NCBI GenBank assembly: GCA_027922465.2
Contig: BQMF02000068.1
Span: 372,001 to 436,000 of the forward strand
Source: Turritopsis dohrnii
Taxonomy: Eukaryota > Cnidaria > Hydrozoa > Anthoathecata > Oceaniidae
Direction: 5' to 3'
Length of the DNA stretch: 64,000 nucleotides
The notes beneath the pieces are model-generated. The model ran no database searches. It had not been told where the DNA came from and saw only the letters and a program-made list of their open reading frames with translations. A program made the position numbers and the translations under genes. Shown piece after piece: positions 46,796-58,074 of the stretch (its first letter is position 1; every line of letters starts with the position of its first letter).

Positions 46796-48712
46796 TTTAA
46801 CTATAACACTATAATACATTTAAACATAGATAAGCTGGAAAAAGACTTAAAAATCGAAAAACTGAAACAGGAAAGAAACCTTCTGAGTAAACAGATCAAA
46901 AAGAAATTGAGAATACAACATGAGAAAAGGATTGATAGACTTGTTGAAGAAATTGAACAAGTGAAAGACGATGCTAGAATGTTCTCAGCTGTGCGAGCGA
47001 TGAAAACCAACAAACAAGAAAACTCGTACATATGTGATGACGAAAAGAAGAAAATAACCAACAAACGAGAAATTTACAACAAAGTAAAAGTTTATTTTGA
47101 GAATAAGTTTTACAAAGATGAAATTCCCGAGATAAGAAAACCGACGAAAGAATACCGAATGGAGAAACCAATTACGAAAGAGGAAGTTGAGAGATGTGTA
47201 GCTAAAATGAAAAATAAGAAAGCCACAGGTTACGATGGAATTGCCGTCGAAATGATTAAATATGCAAACATAGAAAAAGAAATTGCTGACGTATTAACAG
47301 GAGCGGTTGAATCAACAGAAGAGATAGAGATCGGGAAATCCCTGCTGACTGTGTTACAGAAACCGAACAAAGAAAAGGACCCGTTATCAAACTTGAGACC
47401 AATAAATCTGCTAACTGTGATAAGGAAAATTCTCTCAAAAGTTTTGCTCAACCGTATAAAACCTAACAAATATCTAGCTCCCTCACAAAGCGCGTACAGA
47501 GAAGGCCGAAGCACAAGTGATCTGGTATGGATGCATAGATGGATATGCGCCAAAGTTCAACGATTCAAAGGATTGAAGATTTATATTACAGGAAGCGACA
47601 TGAGCTCAGCCTTCGATACCATTCTAAGACAGGAGCTGATAGAAGAAGTAAGAACATTCCTAGACGAAGATGAAGTTAGAATCTGCGAAATGCTGCTAAG
47701 TGAAACGACAATGATGATTAAGGACGAGTTCGTATGTGACACCTTCAAAACGAACATAGGATCGCCACAAGGTGATGGAATTAGCGGTATATTCTTTAAC
47801 ATTTATTTGGAGAAAGTATTACGAAAAATTAGATTCTTACTACTTATACGATTCAATAGACCTTCGGATCACGACTATGCACCAATATCATCGTTACCAA
47901 CCGAAGCCACTTACGCCGATGACTGCGATTTCATTACAGAAGATGTCGCAGTAAGAAATTTCGTCACAAAAAACACGTCAACAATTCTTGAAGCGGACAA
48001 CCTAATGGTCAACAACAGTAAAACTGAAAATACGACAATTCAGAGAACAGTGAAAGAAAACGAATCATGGAGAAACACTAAGAAACTAGGAAGTCTTCTT
48101 GGTGATCAAGAAGACATAGAAAGGAGGAAATCCTTAGCCATATCAGCCATGAAAAAGATGAATAAGTTATGGGTGAGAAACAGAAAGATTAGCGCTTCAA
48201 AACGAATGAAGCTGTACAATACTCTAGTCAAACCAGTTCTCATATATAATTCATCAACATGGGGACTTACCCAAAACGACGCCGACACACTAGATGCCTT
48301 TCATCGACAACAGATTAGAAAAGTATGGAATTTTCGTTGGGAAGACAAGATCTCAAATAAACGTCTGTACGAAATCACCAATACCAAACCATTGTGCCAC
48401 GACATCGCTGTTTCCAGATGGAAATTGTTCGGACACGTCTTAAGGATGGATCTTCAAACCCCAGCGCAAAGAAGCAAGACGTATTATTTCGAAAATACAG
48501 AAAAACGTAAACAGTTCAGAGGAAGACCTCGAACAACAATAGTTACAACACTGGCTAGAGACATATCGAACCTAAATATGAAAGATTCACAGTTGATGCC
48601 GTTGAAAACGCTGAACAAAATGGGTGACTTGAAGGAATTGAGATCGATAGCAAAGAACCGAAAAAAATGGATGAAAATAGTATTGTCCATTGCCGAAAAT
48701 TTTCTCTTTTAA
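46796..48712 (+). CDS. Non-LTR retrotransposon reverse transcriptase, uninterrupted frame, 5'-truncated
   Basis: The frame is open from about 46796 to the stop at 48710-48712, with no upstream ATG. It starts with a lysine/glutamate-rich coiled-coil region (KLEKDLKIEKLKQERNLL). Reverse transcriptase blocks follow: LRPINLLTVIRKILSKVL, motif A (SDMSSAFDT), motif B (GSPQGDGISGIFFNIYLE) and motif C (YADDCDFI). The C-terminal part is typical of RTE-like LINEs (LFGHVLRMD). No endonuclease precedes the coiled coil in this copy; it was probably lost by 5' truncation. The lack of stops over 600 codons suggests a recent insertion. The 3' end is the (AAT)n tail at about 48994-49025. It is a mobile-element protein, not a host gene. 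Confidence 0.8.
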   Translation, partial: FNYNTIIHLNIDKLEKDLKIEKLKQERNLLSKQIKKKLRIQHEKRIDRLVEEIEQVKDDARMFSAVRAMKTNKQENSYICDDEKKKITNKREIYNKVKVYFENKFYKDEIPEIRKPTKEYRMEKPITKEEVERCVAKMKNKKATGYDGIAVEMIKYANIEKEIADVLTGAVESTEEIEIGKSLLTVLQKPNKEKDPLSNLRPINLLTVIRKILSKVLLNRIKPNKYLAPSQSAYREGRSTSDLVWMHRWICAKVQRFKGLKIYITGSDMSSAFDTILRQELIEEVRTFLDEDEVRICEMLLSETTMMIKDEFVCDTFKTNIGSPQGDGISGIFFNIYLEKVLRKIRFLLLIRFNRPSDHDYAPISSLPTEATYADDCDFITEDVAVRNFVTKNTSTILEADNLMVNNSKTENTTIQRTVKENESWRNTKKLGSLLGDQEDIERRKSLAISAMKKMNKLWVRNRKISASKRMKLYNTLVKPVLIYNSSTWGLTQNDADTLDAFHRQQIRKVWNFRWEDKISNKRLYEITNTKPLCHDIAVSRWKLFGHVLRMDLQTPAQRSKTYYFENTEKRKQFRGRPRTTIVTTLARDISNLNMKDSQLMPLKTLNKMGDLKELRSIAKNRKKWMKIVLSIAENFLF

Positions 48713-48993
48713 ATTAAAACAACGTTATAGGGAAGATAAACCACGTTTCCAATTATTTTTTTTAATTGTTATTAATTGAACTTTTCTTTAATTGTTGATT
48801 GTTTTCTTTAATGTGGTTATATTATTTTCTTTTCTCATTTCAGAGCTTTCATGTTTTTTGGCTAACTCGTCTATACGTCTCTTAATATTTTAAATCCTTT
48901 ACGTCATTTTTGCACAGGACTTCCAGAATAACAGTATTTGTATATATTGTATATATGTATTTATAACTGAGGAACCATCCTGTAATAAATATT

Positions 48994-48994
48994 C

Positions 48995-49025
<31 letters not shown>
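48994..49025 (+). repeat. (AAT)n tail of the retrotransposon
   Basis: About ten AAT repeats lie 280 bp after the reverse transcriptase stop. Such simple-repeat tails are usual for several non-LTR clades and mark the 3' end of this copy. Confidence 0.85.
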
Positions 49026-49026
<1 letters not shown>

Positions 49027-49798
49027 TCTTCTAAGTCCGATAATTTCAACAACAGTTTATTAAAATGTGGATCTCAAACCCTATGAAATGTCTCAACCTC
49101 TTAGTGTAGCACATAACTAACTAACTCCAATTTCAATATTTTCAATTTTCAGATTTGAGACCAGCTGTTTTGTTTTTCAAAAGCTACACTAAGAAGGCCC
49201 AAGTCCCGTTTCTCTGGTTGAAATGAAAACCAACAAAACTAACTTTTTGAGCTGGCATAATGGGATGAATTTCACTTTACTGAATACATCCTTGGTCGTT
49301 TTTTTTTGTTGTTTCTTTTTCTTAACATTTCTTGAATATTATACGAAAATAGCATATCATGCTCAAGCTTAACATGATGTTGATTCTTATGTCTCACCAA
49401 GGACATCAGAACAACTACGACTCTTCTGGTCCCACCAGGCTTGAACATTTTATACGCTATCATAGTCATTTCTATATTTTCTAATTAACATTTTCGAATC
49501 CCGGACAAAGCAAGAAGTTGTATGATTTTTTCGCAAAGGCCTCATATACGATGGCACTTCGCACCCCAACGCCCAAAAGGAGAAATCATATGGCTACAAG
49601 CTGAAGTCCTTATAGTAGTAGTAGTACTATAATACCCAGGGCATTACATTCATACTCAATTAGTTTTTCTTTTGTTTATTTCCCTTATTCGTGCTTATTT
49701 TGCATTAAGGATTGTTCTTCAAAGATTTTTACGAGGACCGCTTCCAGTTTTTTGTCCATAACCTTTTTCTACTCAACCAAATTAGAAGAGTGACAAGA
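49027..49798. other. Intergenic, no gene seen
   Basis: No supported gene. 'cattcatactcaattagtttt' plus 'cttttgtttatttcccttatt' at 49647-49690 also occurs near 21068-21110, so part of it is dispersed repeat. Confidence 0.45.
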
Positions 49799-49878
49799 CT
49801 GGTAGCCTTGTGGTAGAGTGCTCGCTTCCTGTTCGGGAGGTCGCGGGTTCAATCCCCGACCGAGTCATGCCAGCGACT
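49799..49878 (+). repeat. tRNA-derived (SINE-like) segment
   Basis: Carries A-box TGGTAGAGTGCTCGC and B-box GGTTCAATCCC. It is almost identical to the reverse complement of 7703-7778. Acceptor-arm pairing is poor and there are two copies, so it is called a tRNA-derived repeat. Confidence 0.6.
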
Positions 49879-49949
49879 AAAAATTTACTAAGAAACATAA
49901 CAAGTCTGTAACTGTAAAAAATTAAAAAGTTAAATAACCAATTACTTAG

Positions 49950-51180
49950 AATTAATAACACATGACAAACTGAACATACGCATTTTTTGGAAAACAAGAA
50001 AAATCAGAAGTCTTTTTCCATTGAAAGACAGAGTAGTTCACAAATGTTGTGTACTTTACGAAGGAGAATGTAGTTGCGGAGATTGTTATATAGGCGAAAC
50101 AAAACGAAACGTGGAAGTTAGATGGTCTGAGCATGCGCATCCTAAGGGCAGTTCAGAGCCCGCTAAGCATTTAATCATGGAGGTATAAAACAGAAGGAGA
50201 ACGAACTCAAAATCTGCTATTGTACTATCCGTGATGCGCTGCATTGTTTAAGTCCTCAGTGTGTAATAACATATAATTGCTATCATCTTGCATAATTTTT
50301 ATAATTTTGGCGTTCTTGCGTGAAAATTTCGTTCATATCAATTCTCCAATGTGATTAAAGATCGTTAGGGTAAAGTGCTTAGCATGTATAATCTGTAGGA
50401 ATTGGGAGAATTATGCAAAAACGTCACAAATATGCAACGAAAACATTGCAACTTTAGGTCTATATATCTCGTGATCCCCTCAAGCAGTTTCGCCAAGCTT
50501 CAGTTTTTGAAGAGAGAATAATCCTAAGTTTTTGCACGTACCGCGGCACTATCGAGGCGCATTTTAGTCAGAAGATATGTAGATTGGAACTTATACATGA
50601 ATTACGCGATATCTTCAACTCTGTATAAAAACATAGAGTTTCATTTGTTTCTCAAGGAAGCTTTAGGTTTAATAATCTGCTTGTCACTATGCAGCAAGTT
50701 GATCCGTTGTTATAATGGATGATATTTGGTTTTTAAATTGTCGTTAATTTTTAAAAAAGTATTCGTTTCACCGACAACCAGCCGAAAGCGCATCACGGAT
50801 GACATCAAAGTGATACCGCAATGAATAGAATAGTCATTATCTGAATAATAGAAAAATAAGAGTTCGTTCTCCTTCTGTTTTATACCTCCATGATTTAATC
50901 AACAACCCAGGACACAGCTTTAATTGGAGAATACTTTGCCAAGCTCCATTAAACAATCAAAGAAGGAAGATAATTGAGGCATTTTTTATAAGAAGATACA
51001 AGCCTATTATAAATGACCAGCTAGACATACGTTTCTTAAATCTTTTTAAAAATATTACCTAAACTCCCAAGATGGTTTTTAAATGTAAATAACAGTGTAT
51101 ATATTTTGAATTTTTAGTTTTTAAGAGTTATAATACCTGAAGATTTAAAAGTATTTTACGAAAAGCTTCGCAGCAATAAA
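49950..51180 (+). pseudogene. Penelope-like element C-terminus (GIY-YIG nuclease), split
   Basis: A + strand frame from about 49950 gives the linker and GIY-YIG-type domain: FPLKDRVVHKCCVLYEG, CSCGDCYIGETKRNVEVRW, SEHAHPKG. At AKHL the frame is interrupted by the insertion 50176-50892. It resumes with INNPGHSFNWRILCQAPL and KIIEAFFIRRYKPIINDQ near 50898-51050. This cysteine-containing GIY-YIG version is typical of Penelope-like retroelements. The reverse transcriptase is absent (5' truncation). A tail hairpin of the form CTGAAGA-stem-CGAAAAGC lies at about 51138-51170. Confidence 0.8.
50176..50892. mobile_element. 717-bp inverted-repeat element in the Penelope remnant
   Basis: Termini CATGGAGGTATAAAACAGAA are inverted for about 33 bp. 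The target duplication is ATTTAAT (50169-50175 and 50893-50899), or 8 bp if one tip base is counted. CATG-starting tips with 7-8 bp duplications recall the P superfamily, but no transposase is present, so this is tentative. Removing it restores the Penelope frame. Confidence 0.82.
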
Positions 51181-51707
51181 TTAATTTTATGAATATTGTT
51201 TCTTCATTTTACTATCAATCTATGGCTTCGTTATTTATATTCCTAGTAGGTAAATAAATTAGATTGAGTACATAAATGATGATTCTGCAAAGAGAGGCTC
51301 TGTAGTAAAAACGATCTTAATTGTTTTTTTATAACTTTGACAGCAGTCTGCTAAATGACGTTTTTGTCAATTATGAGGGGTTTTTTTTTGCCTTTCCTAA
51401 AAATTTCTTATCTGATCTTATTTCTGGCGCAATGTCATATAAGTCTCAAAAAGACGTTGCTGGTGGGTTGTGACACCAAGTAATATATTGCGTAGAATAT
51501 AGAAAATTTATCCTATCAATTCACAAACAGGATTCGGATTCCTGTTTTCTTTTAGAGTGTTTGACTGTAAATTATAAGTTTGTGGATGAAAATCATGTTG
51601 AAATTATAGATGTTGAGTGCTTTTATAGGCAACCTAGTGGTAGTAAAAAATTTTTAGGGCGTCGGCCTCAACCATGGCGGGGCCTCTTTCGATAGTGATT
51701 TATTGAG

Positions 51708-51732
51708 CCCCCCCCCCCCCCCCCCCCCCCCC
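51708..51732 (+). repeat. 25-nt poly(C) run
   Basis: Uninterrupted cytosines; the opposite strand is a G-run that could form a quadruplex. Length is likely unstable or assembly-sensitive. Confidence 0.95.
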
Positions 51733-53269
51733 ACCCCCACTCTTTTGAAATCTGTCAAATTTTTACTTTTTCGGATTTTGGAAGACCATTAAAGATCGCA
51801 TCCTGTTTGAATAAGGAGTGTATATATGTCGTTTCCAAAAGAATACCAATGTTCTCTCTTCTTCCCAACCTTTACATCTTTACACCCAATTCTACGCCCA
51901 ATACTATATTGCGAAACGATATGCATGATTGGTTGAAATTAACGAATGGAAGCCCACGTGATCGAGAAAGTGACACGAATGAATAACGAATAAACAATAA
52001 TAAACGATACGCATGAACGAGAACTATGAAGTGAAGCTTGACATATAATCGACAAACAATAGAGAAACAAATAATGACGATAAACGAAGATGCGCTTAAA
52101 TAGAACTGTTAATATAGAAATAGGTCTCTGAAAAACAGATTTGGGTTCCCGGAAGCGAAGTATAGGAGATAAAAGTCGTAGTTTGGAATAATCGGAATTT
52201 CATTGGTCTATACTCTTTCGTTCATAGTGAAACTTTTGTACTAGTCTATCTGTTATATTTATCTGCTGCTACGAATTGCAGTTCGCAGTTGCTAAAATCA
52301 TACAGCTCGAAATAATGCTGAAGCACTAACGCTGATATGATAAACCGGAAATCCAGCAACAACTCCTGTGAACAATAATTCAATGGTGTGTATTTTTATA
52401 TATATACTCTTATTAAAGAATAGACGATTGCTGTAAAACTATAGCTTCTTATTTGAGTACGGTCTTATTTAGAACCTGGGGAGTTTCAGAGGAAACTCAG
52501 TTACACTAGATTTCTCTCTCTAGAGAGAACGATCGTGTAACATTTCTTAACTTCCGTTTATCAACTTAAACATCCACTTCTCTGGAAATTGGTCGTTACG
52601 TAAAACTTGTTATTTTAGACAGGCAATCTAGTAAGCAAGGCGTATTTGGATTGGAAGCCAGGTTAGTTTAGATTACAGTCTGCGAAGTTCTTTTTCGAAA
52701 CTATATAAATTTCAATGAAAAAATGCAGGCTAAGAATTTTGAAAATCGTATCATATCGCAACAAACATTGTTGTTTAGCATCGTAGTATCGGTGATTAAC
52801 CACTTTGTTCCGAAAACATTATTCATATATAGAATACAAAAATACGATGGCCGATAAGGACCTACGGTGGCCCACAAGTGCCACGGCAAATGTATGCAAA
52901 AAAAACTCACAGTAAAACTAAAACGCGAATTAAAAAGCCACAGTGAATTAAAAAGTCACACAGCACAAATTAAAAAGTCACGGCATAAAGCCACGGTAAA
53001 ATACAAATAAATAAATAAATAAACACTTGGATTGTTCTGCAAAATACCACAGACACATGGTTTTCTGGGTAAACACTCTATGCATGCAAACTCCAATTCC
53101 GACGCTTCGAGAAAAAAAAGTTCAACCATAAGCGAACCATAAACAGAATGTTCTGCTGTTGTTGTGGCAAGTTTCTGGCAGTAAATAATGCTGCTACCAC
53201 TGTGGTGGAGGTTAGTTGATTATTAAAATCTGAAAATTGAAGTGTGCTCAAAATATGAAATCTGAATTA
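51733..53269. other. Unassigned, possibly retroelement flank
   Basis: No gene supported. The stretch about 51800-52510 could be a degenerate LTR (TATA-like 'tatatata' near 52400, then 'tattaaag') of the BEL/Pao remnant that follows. No second copy is present to test this. Spaced 'aaaaagtcac' words occur at 52930-52990. Confidence 0.3.
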
Positions 53270-53850
53270 CTGAGTGAAGATTGAGAGGAAGATAAAGGAG
53301 ATCAACCAATCATTGGAGAAAGTAGCCACTAACCAAAGGCTTTCCATCCTACAGTGGGAGACGTTGGCGTCAACCATAGCAAACACGATCAACAACCTTC
53401 CACTTGCTGTTGGCAACGTTGTCGAAGTGGAAAACATGGACCTCATCACACCCAACAGACTCCTTCTCGGAAGGAACAACGATCGAAGTCCTGCTGGTGA
53501 ACTCATTGTTTCAGAAGATCCGTCAAAACTCTTCAAGACCAACTAAAAAATCTACGATGTATGGTTTGAGAATTGGTTGCTAAGCCATGTTCCAAAATTG
53601 ATGCAACAAACCAAGTGGTTCTCACAAGATCGAAATCTTCAAGTTGGTGATGTTGTCTTGTTCACAAAAGTTGATTCAGTCCTCGCCAAAACGTACACTT
53701 ATGGCATGGTCAAGTCAGTGGATATCGGTTATGATGGCAATACGTCAGACGTGTCGCTGTCGAGTACAAAAATCCAAATGAGAACGTCAAACGTGAAACT
53801 TCCCGTTCAGTACGAAACTTGGTTTTGGTCTATGCAATTGATGATATGAA
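53270..53850 (+). pseudogene. BEL/Pao retrotransposon integrase C-terminus (DUF5641-like)
   Basis: The first frame contains ILQWETLASTIANTINNLP, then DLITPNRLLLGRNNDR with SPAGEL. After a stop at 53544, a second frame has WFSQDRNLQVGDVVLFTK and YTYGMVKSVDIGYDGN. The ITPN-LL-GR and GDVVLF blocks match the end of BEL/Pao integrases. Upstream gag, protease, reverse transcriptase and both LTRs are not seen. Confidence 0.75.
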
Positions 53851-54715
53851 TTTATTCAAAGAATTGTACAATTGAACTCCTCAAAGAAATTTGTTGCTTT
53901 GGCGGGGAGTGTGCTGCAACATGGGTTAAAACCACAAAAAACTTTTCTAGGGCATGCGGGAAGACATTATTTTAACCCCGTGGCTTGGAAAATTTTAAGT
54001 CCGTTCTGTTCCGTTCCGTTCCAACCGAAAGTTGAAATGATTTTAACTTTTTCCAAGCTTTCCTACGGAAAATGGTTGGATTCGGAAAAAACAACCAATC
54101 ACTTGCGTTAGAACTTTCGTGACAACTTTAACATGGATGAGTCAACATGCTCCAAGAAAAACAAAAATGACGAAAGCAGGTCGACATTATGAAAATATAC
54201 CTCAATGCAGCACAGAATCTTTCACTGGGGACAATAGGCTCCCTTTTCTGTTACGGTTTTATTAATTTTGGAGCAATTTGAGACAGCTAACGTTCATACT
54301 GAGTAGGAGACACATGCGAAAATATTGGAAAAACATCACATGATCATGTAGTTGCATTTCTTTGATAAAATGAAACTCTCCTTTTTGTTTTTTTTTCTTT
54401 AAATATCTTGCAAACCCATATTTTCTTTCTTGTTTCTTCTTGTTTTTTTCCGTAAAAGAAGTAAGGTTTTCGTTCTTACACTTAAAAGAGCCATGTTCGT
54501 TTACTACTGCACACTTAATTTTTTCTACCATTCAGTGGAAATTGAAATTAGAAAAATTCCGTTCCGTTTCGTTCCGATCCGATCCGTTCCAAGGCAAAAA
54601 TTATGCAAGTGGAAATTCGGCTTTAGTGGTTTCAAAGGTTTTCCAGTGTCTCAGTGTTTTTGCCACCCCCTGGTTTTTCCCTGTGTTTTCATATTTAGTT
54701 TATTATCTAAAAATA
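53851..54715. other. Unassigned spacer
   Basis: Degenerate GTTCCGTTCCG-type runs at 54000-54030 and 54560-54590 suggest that 53940-54620 was once an element with repeated ends. No coding support. Confidence 0.35.
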
Positions 54716-54995
54716 CAGTGTGTTTCATAATGTTGGAAATGGAAATTTTAAAGCTGTTTTTTTAAATGAATATACCGAATTTCAAAATAATTTTTACATC
54801 GATGGAAAGCCATTTTCAACTTCTTTCGGCTAGTATATTTTTGTGAAAAATGAAGAAGTGCTTTTTATAAAAATAAGGAAAATGTCTTGGAAAAATGTAA
54901 TTAAATTTTTAATGGTCGATTAAGACGTAGTTTAACTACACCGTGCTTATTGTTTCAAAGCATTGAATCCATTCATTGAATCCATTCAACTAAGA
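54716..54995 (+). mobile_element. Single arm of the CAGTGTGTTTCG miniature element
   Basis: Same sequence as the left arm of 10168-10793, extending through 'catcgtgcttattgtttcaaa'-like sequence, but with no opposite arm. TA precedes it at 54714-54715. A 14-bp direct repeat (cattgaatccattc) follows at the break. Confidence 0.75.
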
Positions 54996-55228
54996 ACAAC
55001 CGGCCAAACAACAGTTGAGTGTAAATATCATGATTAGAATGCTCGAGATGAGCGAAGTGAAATATATTTCGAAAACAAACATTGTTGTTAACTTTGATTG
55101 GCAAATATCATTCAACTATCGTTCTTGTATCATACCATTTTCAATATGTATTGCAGTGACTGTGGCAATGGCATCAGGCAGAACTCTTGTATTCTGAACT
55201 TTTTGTCGAATATGTCAATTTAGTACTG

Positions 55229-56134
55229 GTGTAGCGGATTATTTTAACTCCCTGGGAAAAATGACTCCCCCAGTTAAAATAAACTAGGAAATAATGACTC
55301 CCCTAGAGTAGAAATTTCCTAGGAAATAATGACTCCCTTAGTAAATAATGACTCCCCATTATTTCGGATTGAAAAATGCCAAGGAGTCCAAATAAACTAG
55401 TTAATCATGACCCCCACCCATCAAAAGAAGCCATTGCAGTGCATATCTTTAACTATAAATCCTATAAACCCTGAGAAAATTTAATGACAAAATAAGTTAT
55501 CACATACCATATGATATAGTCGAACGTGCTAACCACACTGGGCTCAACTTCATTATTTATAACTCGAAAGCCCAATTGTAGTTGTTCAAATATACCAAAG
55601 TTTATAGTCAAATCCGACCATTTTTGAAGTCTCCAGGCTGACCCAAAGTTTTAGCCTCGTTTTGGCGCAAAACCCCATCCCAGGCACAAAAAATCAAAAT
55701 TTAAAAACACCCCCAGATAATCACCCAAGGAACAAGCGTGAAAAATTTCAGCCAAATCCGACCATTTTTCAGGCTGCCCCAAAGTTTTTCGGACAGACAC
55801 ACAGACTGGACAGACACACAGATATTCTCAGATGCTAGATCAACTGAAGTTGAGAATAAGGTATTCAGTGAAGGAATGAGTAGTCTCCACATCCAAGGAA
55901 TGGCCATATGAATTTTAAAAGTTTTTAAGCAAGATTTAGGGGGGAGTCATTTTAAACCAGGGGAGTCAAGATTTCCTAGGAAATGTTAACTCTAGGGAGT
56001 CACAATTTACTAGTTTATGTTAACTGGGGAGTTATAGTTAAACTATAGTTTATTTTGATGGGGGAGTCACTATAAACTAGTTTATTATGACTGGGGAGTC
56101 ATTATTTAGGGGAGTTAAAATTTACTGTGACACC
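55229..56134. mobile_element. Inverted-repeat element with arrays of ACTCCCC/GGGGAGT motifs
   Basis: Tips GGTGT...ATTTTAACTCCC and the reverse. Each arm carries five or more spaced copies of AATGACTCCCC-like words with TTTCCTAGGAAA between them. The interior (55600-55850) is non-coding and contains two copies of 'aaatccgaccatttttg/c'. The target duplication is not clear. It sits immediately upstream of the integrase-like pseudogene at 56150. Confidence 0.75.
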
Positions 56135-56149
56135 GGTTTCAAATACACC

Positions 56150-56809
56150 ACTTTTTTAAAATTTGTGCAGAAAAGGCGCACGATTACCCAGAGTTTGAGG
56201 ACATTAAAAAGACGACTGGGAGAATATGGAATGAAACGCCGAAATGTACATGTAGAAGAATGCAAGCGTGCTATTGTTCAGAGGGAGCTAGATAGCCCTA
56301 CTCGTCTAATGAGTTATAGGGAAATGTTGAATAATTTAAGAGCAAAATATGATATAGCAACAGCTAAAGATTCTATTATAATACTGTTAAGAGAGCTCCA
56401 TCCTCGTGGTGTAAAACAACGAAAAAAAGAAAATTGAAAAGAAGAGAGTTTCACTCTAATGGTCCGAATTGTTCGTGGCACGTTGATAGTTCTGATAAAC
56501 TCAAACCTTTTTATTTTCCTATGCATATGTTCATTGACGGGTTCTTCTGAAAAAAATAATAACAACCCCAACATTTCTGTCATATTTCGCAAGAGAGCAG
56601 TCAAGAATTTTGGAATTGCTCCTCTTCCTTTACAAACTAATTGTGGTACTGAGAATGGTACAATGGCAAGTATTCAATGTGCTATCTTTCGAGACGCAAA
56701 GGCTCATAGATATGGTAAATCTGTAACCAAACAGCGTAAGGTACTGGTTGCAATACAGAAAAAGCCATTCAGACTAGGTAATTACGTTATTCAAGGATCC
56801 AGTGAATGA
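56150..56809 (+). pseudogene. Integrase-core-like transposase/host-type gene fragments
   Basis: A probable acceptor (tttgtgcag) at 56170 opens a frame TITQSLRTLKRRLGEYGMKR, then LMSYREMLNNLRAKY and LLRELHPRGVKQRKK. This resembles the N-terminal part of integrase-core (rve-type) proteins that are common as repeats in cnidarians and fish. A second piece near 56636-56720 has NCGTENGTMASIQCAIF and AHRYGKS, which resembles the second catalytic Asp region of that core with Asp changed to Asn. The central part is missing. Family identity is from memory of the pattern. Confidence 0.5.
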
Positions 56810-56959
56810 AGGTACTTTTCTATTAGAATCTTATGTTCATATGAATTGTGTTTGGTTTTGTTTGATACTTTTAATCCAGAAAGACTAGGGCTTTGCAGAA
56901 AGAATACTCTACCAAATACGTAAATCAAACGAATATTCGATATCGAACAACTATCGACT

Positions 56960-58039
56960 ATCGAACTCTCTTACAACTCTCTTACAACACCTTAGTAACC
57001 TGGGATTTTCTCGTCAGTCTTTGCTTCTCATTGGAGATTACCTAACCAATAGAAAGCAATATGTTCAGATTGATGATAGAAACTCTAGGAGACTAGACGT
57101 TGAATTCGGAGTTCCTCAAGGAATCATCTTAGGGCCGATCCTCTTCAACTTGTACGTGACAACAATAAACACGAATGGTCCAAGCAGCTACTTGCTCTAT
57201 GCTGATGATGCAACACTAATGGGGCATTCACAAGTCAAGGACTTGTCAGCTACGATCAAATCTATGCAAGCGGAGATTGATAGTATTAACCAATGGTCAC
57301 AGCAAAACAACGCTAAAAAGACCAAATTGACAGTATTCTCGACAAGTCAGTTATCACGCAGACACAACCTACATCAACTTGCCACCACGATAAAAGGTGG
57401 CGACCAGGTAATCGAAAGATTGAAAACTTTCAAAATACTTGGAATTCGTTTCAACGAAAATCTAGACTGGACAGAACACGTCAACTCGACAGCAAGAAGT
57501 TGCTTTGCCACACTGAGAACCTTAAAACAGTTTAAAACCTCGGAAAACTGGCATCAACGTAAAATGCTGGCTGATTCTGACAAAGTTACATTACGGCAGC
57601 GTACCTCTGATGCTACCAAACACCAACTCAAACGACTGCAAAGGGTTCAACACGCTGCTGCCAGCTTTGTATTGAAGCGCCGTACCAACATCAACGACGT
57701 CATCAACTTAAAGTGGTTACCGATCACTGAAAGCATTGATATGGCCCTGGCAAAAGCTGCACATAATGCCGTTTACAATACAGATTGGCCCGCTTACCTT
57801 CGACTGTTGAAAGCACCTCTGCAAAATAGGGAATTGAGATCTACAGCTACCAACACGTACGATATTGAATGCAATAGTCGCCTGAATGGTACTTTTTACA
57901 ATTTACACGTGAGGGTGCCAGGTAATTTAAAGAATTACCCACTGATATAAAGAAAATCAACTCGATAAAAAGTTTTGGCATTAAAAGCCGTAATTATTAT
58001 TTTGATAAAGCCACTGCTAGAGTGCTTAACCTATCCTGA
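56960..58039 (+). pseudogene. CR1-like LINE reverse transcriptase C-terminal part
   Basis: Begins NLGFSRQSLLLIGDYLTNRK. Motif B is VPQGIILGPILFNLYV, motif C is YADDATLMG, then ILGIRFNENLDWTEHV. Two compensating shifts near 57571 and 57612 hide the block LILTKLHYGSVPL in the +1 frame. Another shift near 57948 moves the true C-terminus (INSIKSFGIKSRNYYF...) to end at 58039. The endonuclease and N-terminal reverse transcriptase are absent. Confidence 0.75.
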
Positions 58040-58074
58040 AGCATAGTTATGGGAAAGAAGATTTTATCTTTTTT

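Noticed and set aside
49799..49878. Functional tRNA gene
   Set aside because: The acceptor stem pairs poorly, the anticodon loop is ambiguous, and a near-identical copy is embedded in a transposon at 7703-7778.
51800..52510. LTR of the BEL/Pao remnant
   Set aside because: No second LTR, primer-binding site or flanking duplication could be identified, so it is mentioned only as a possibility.
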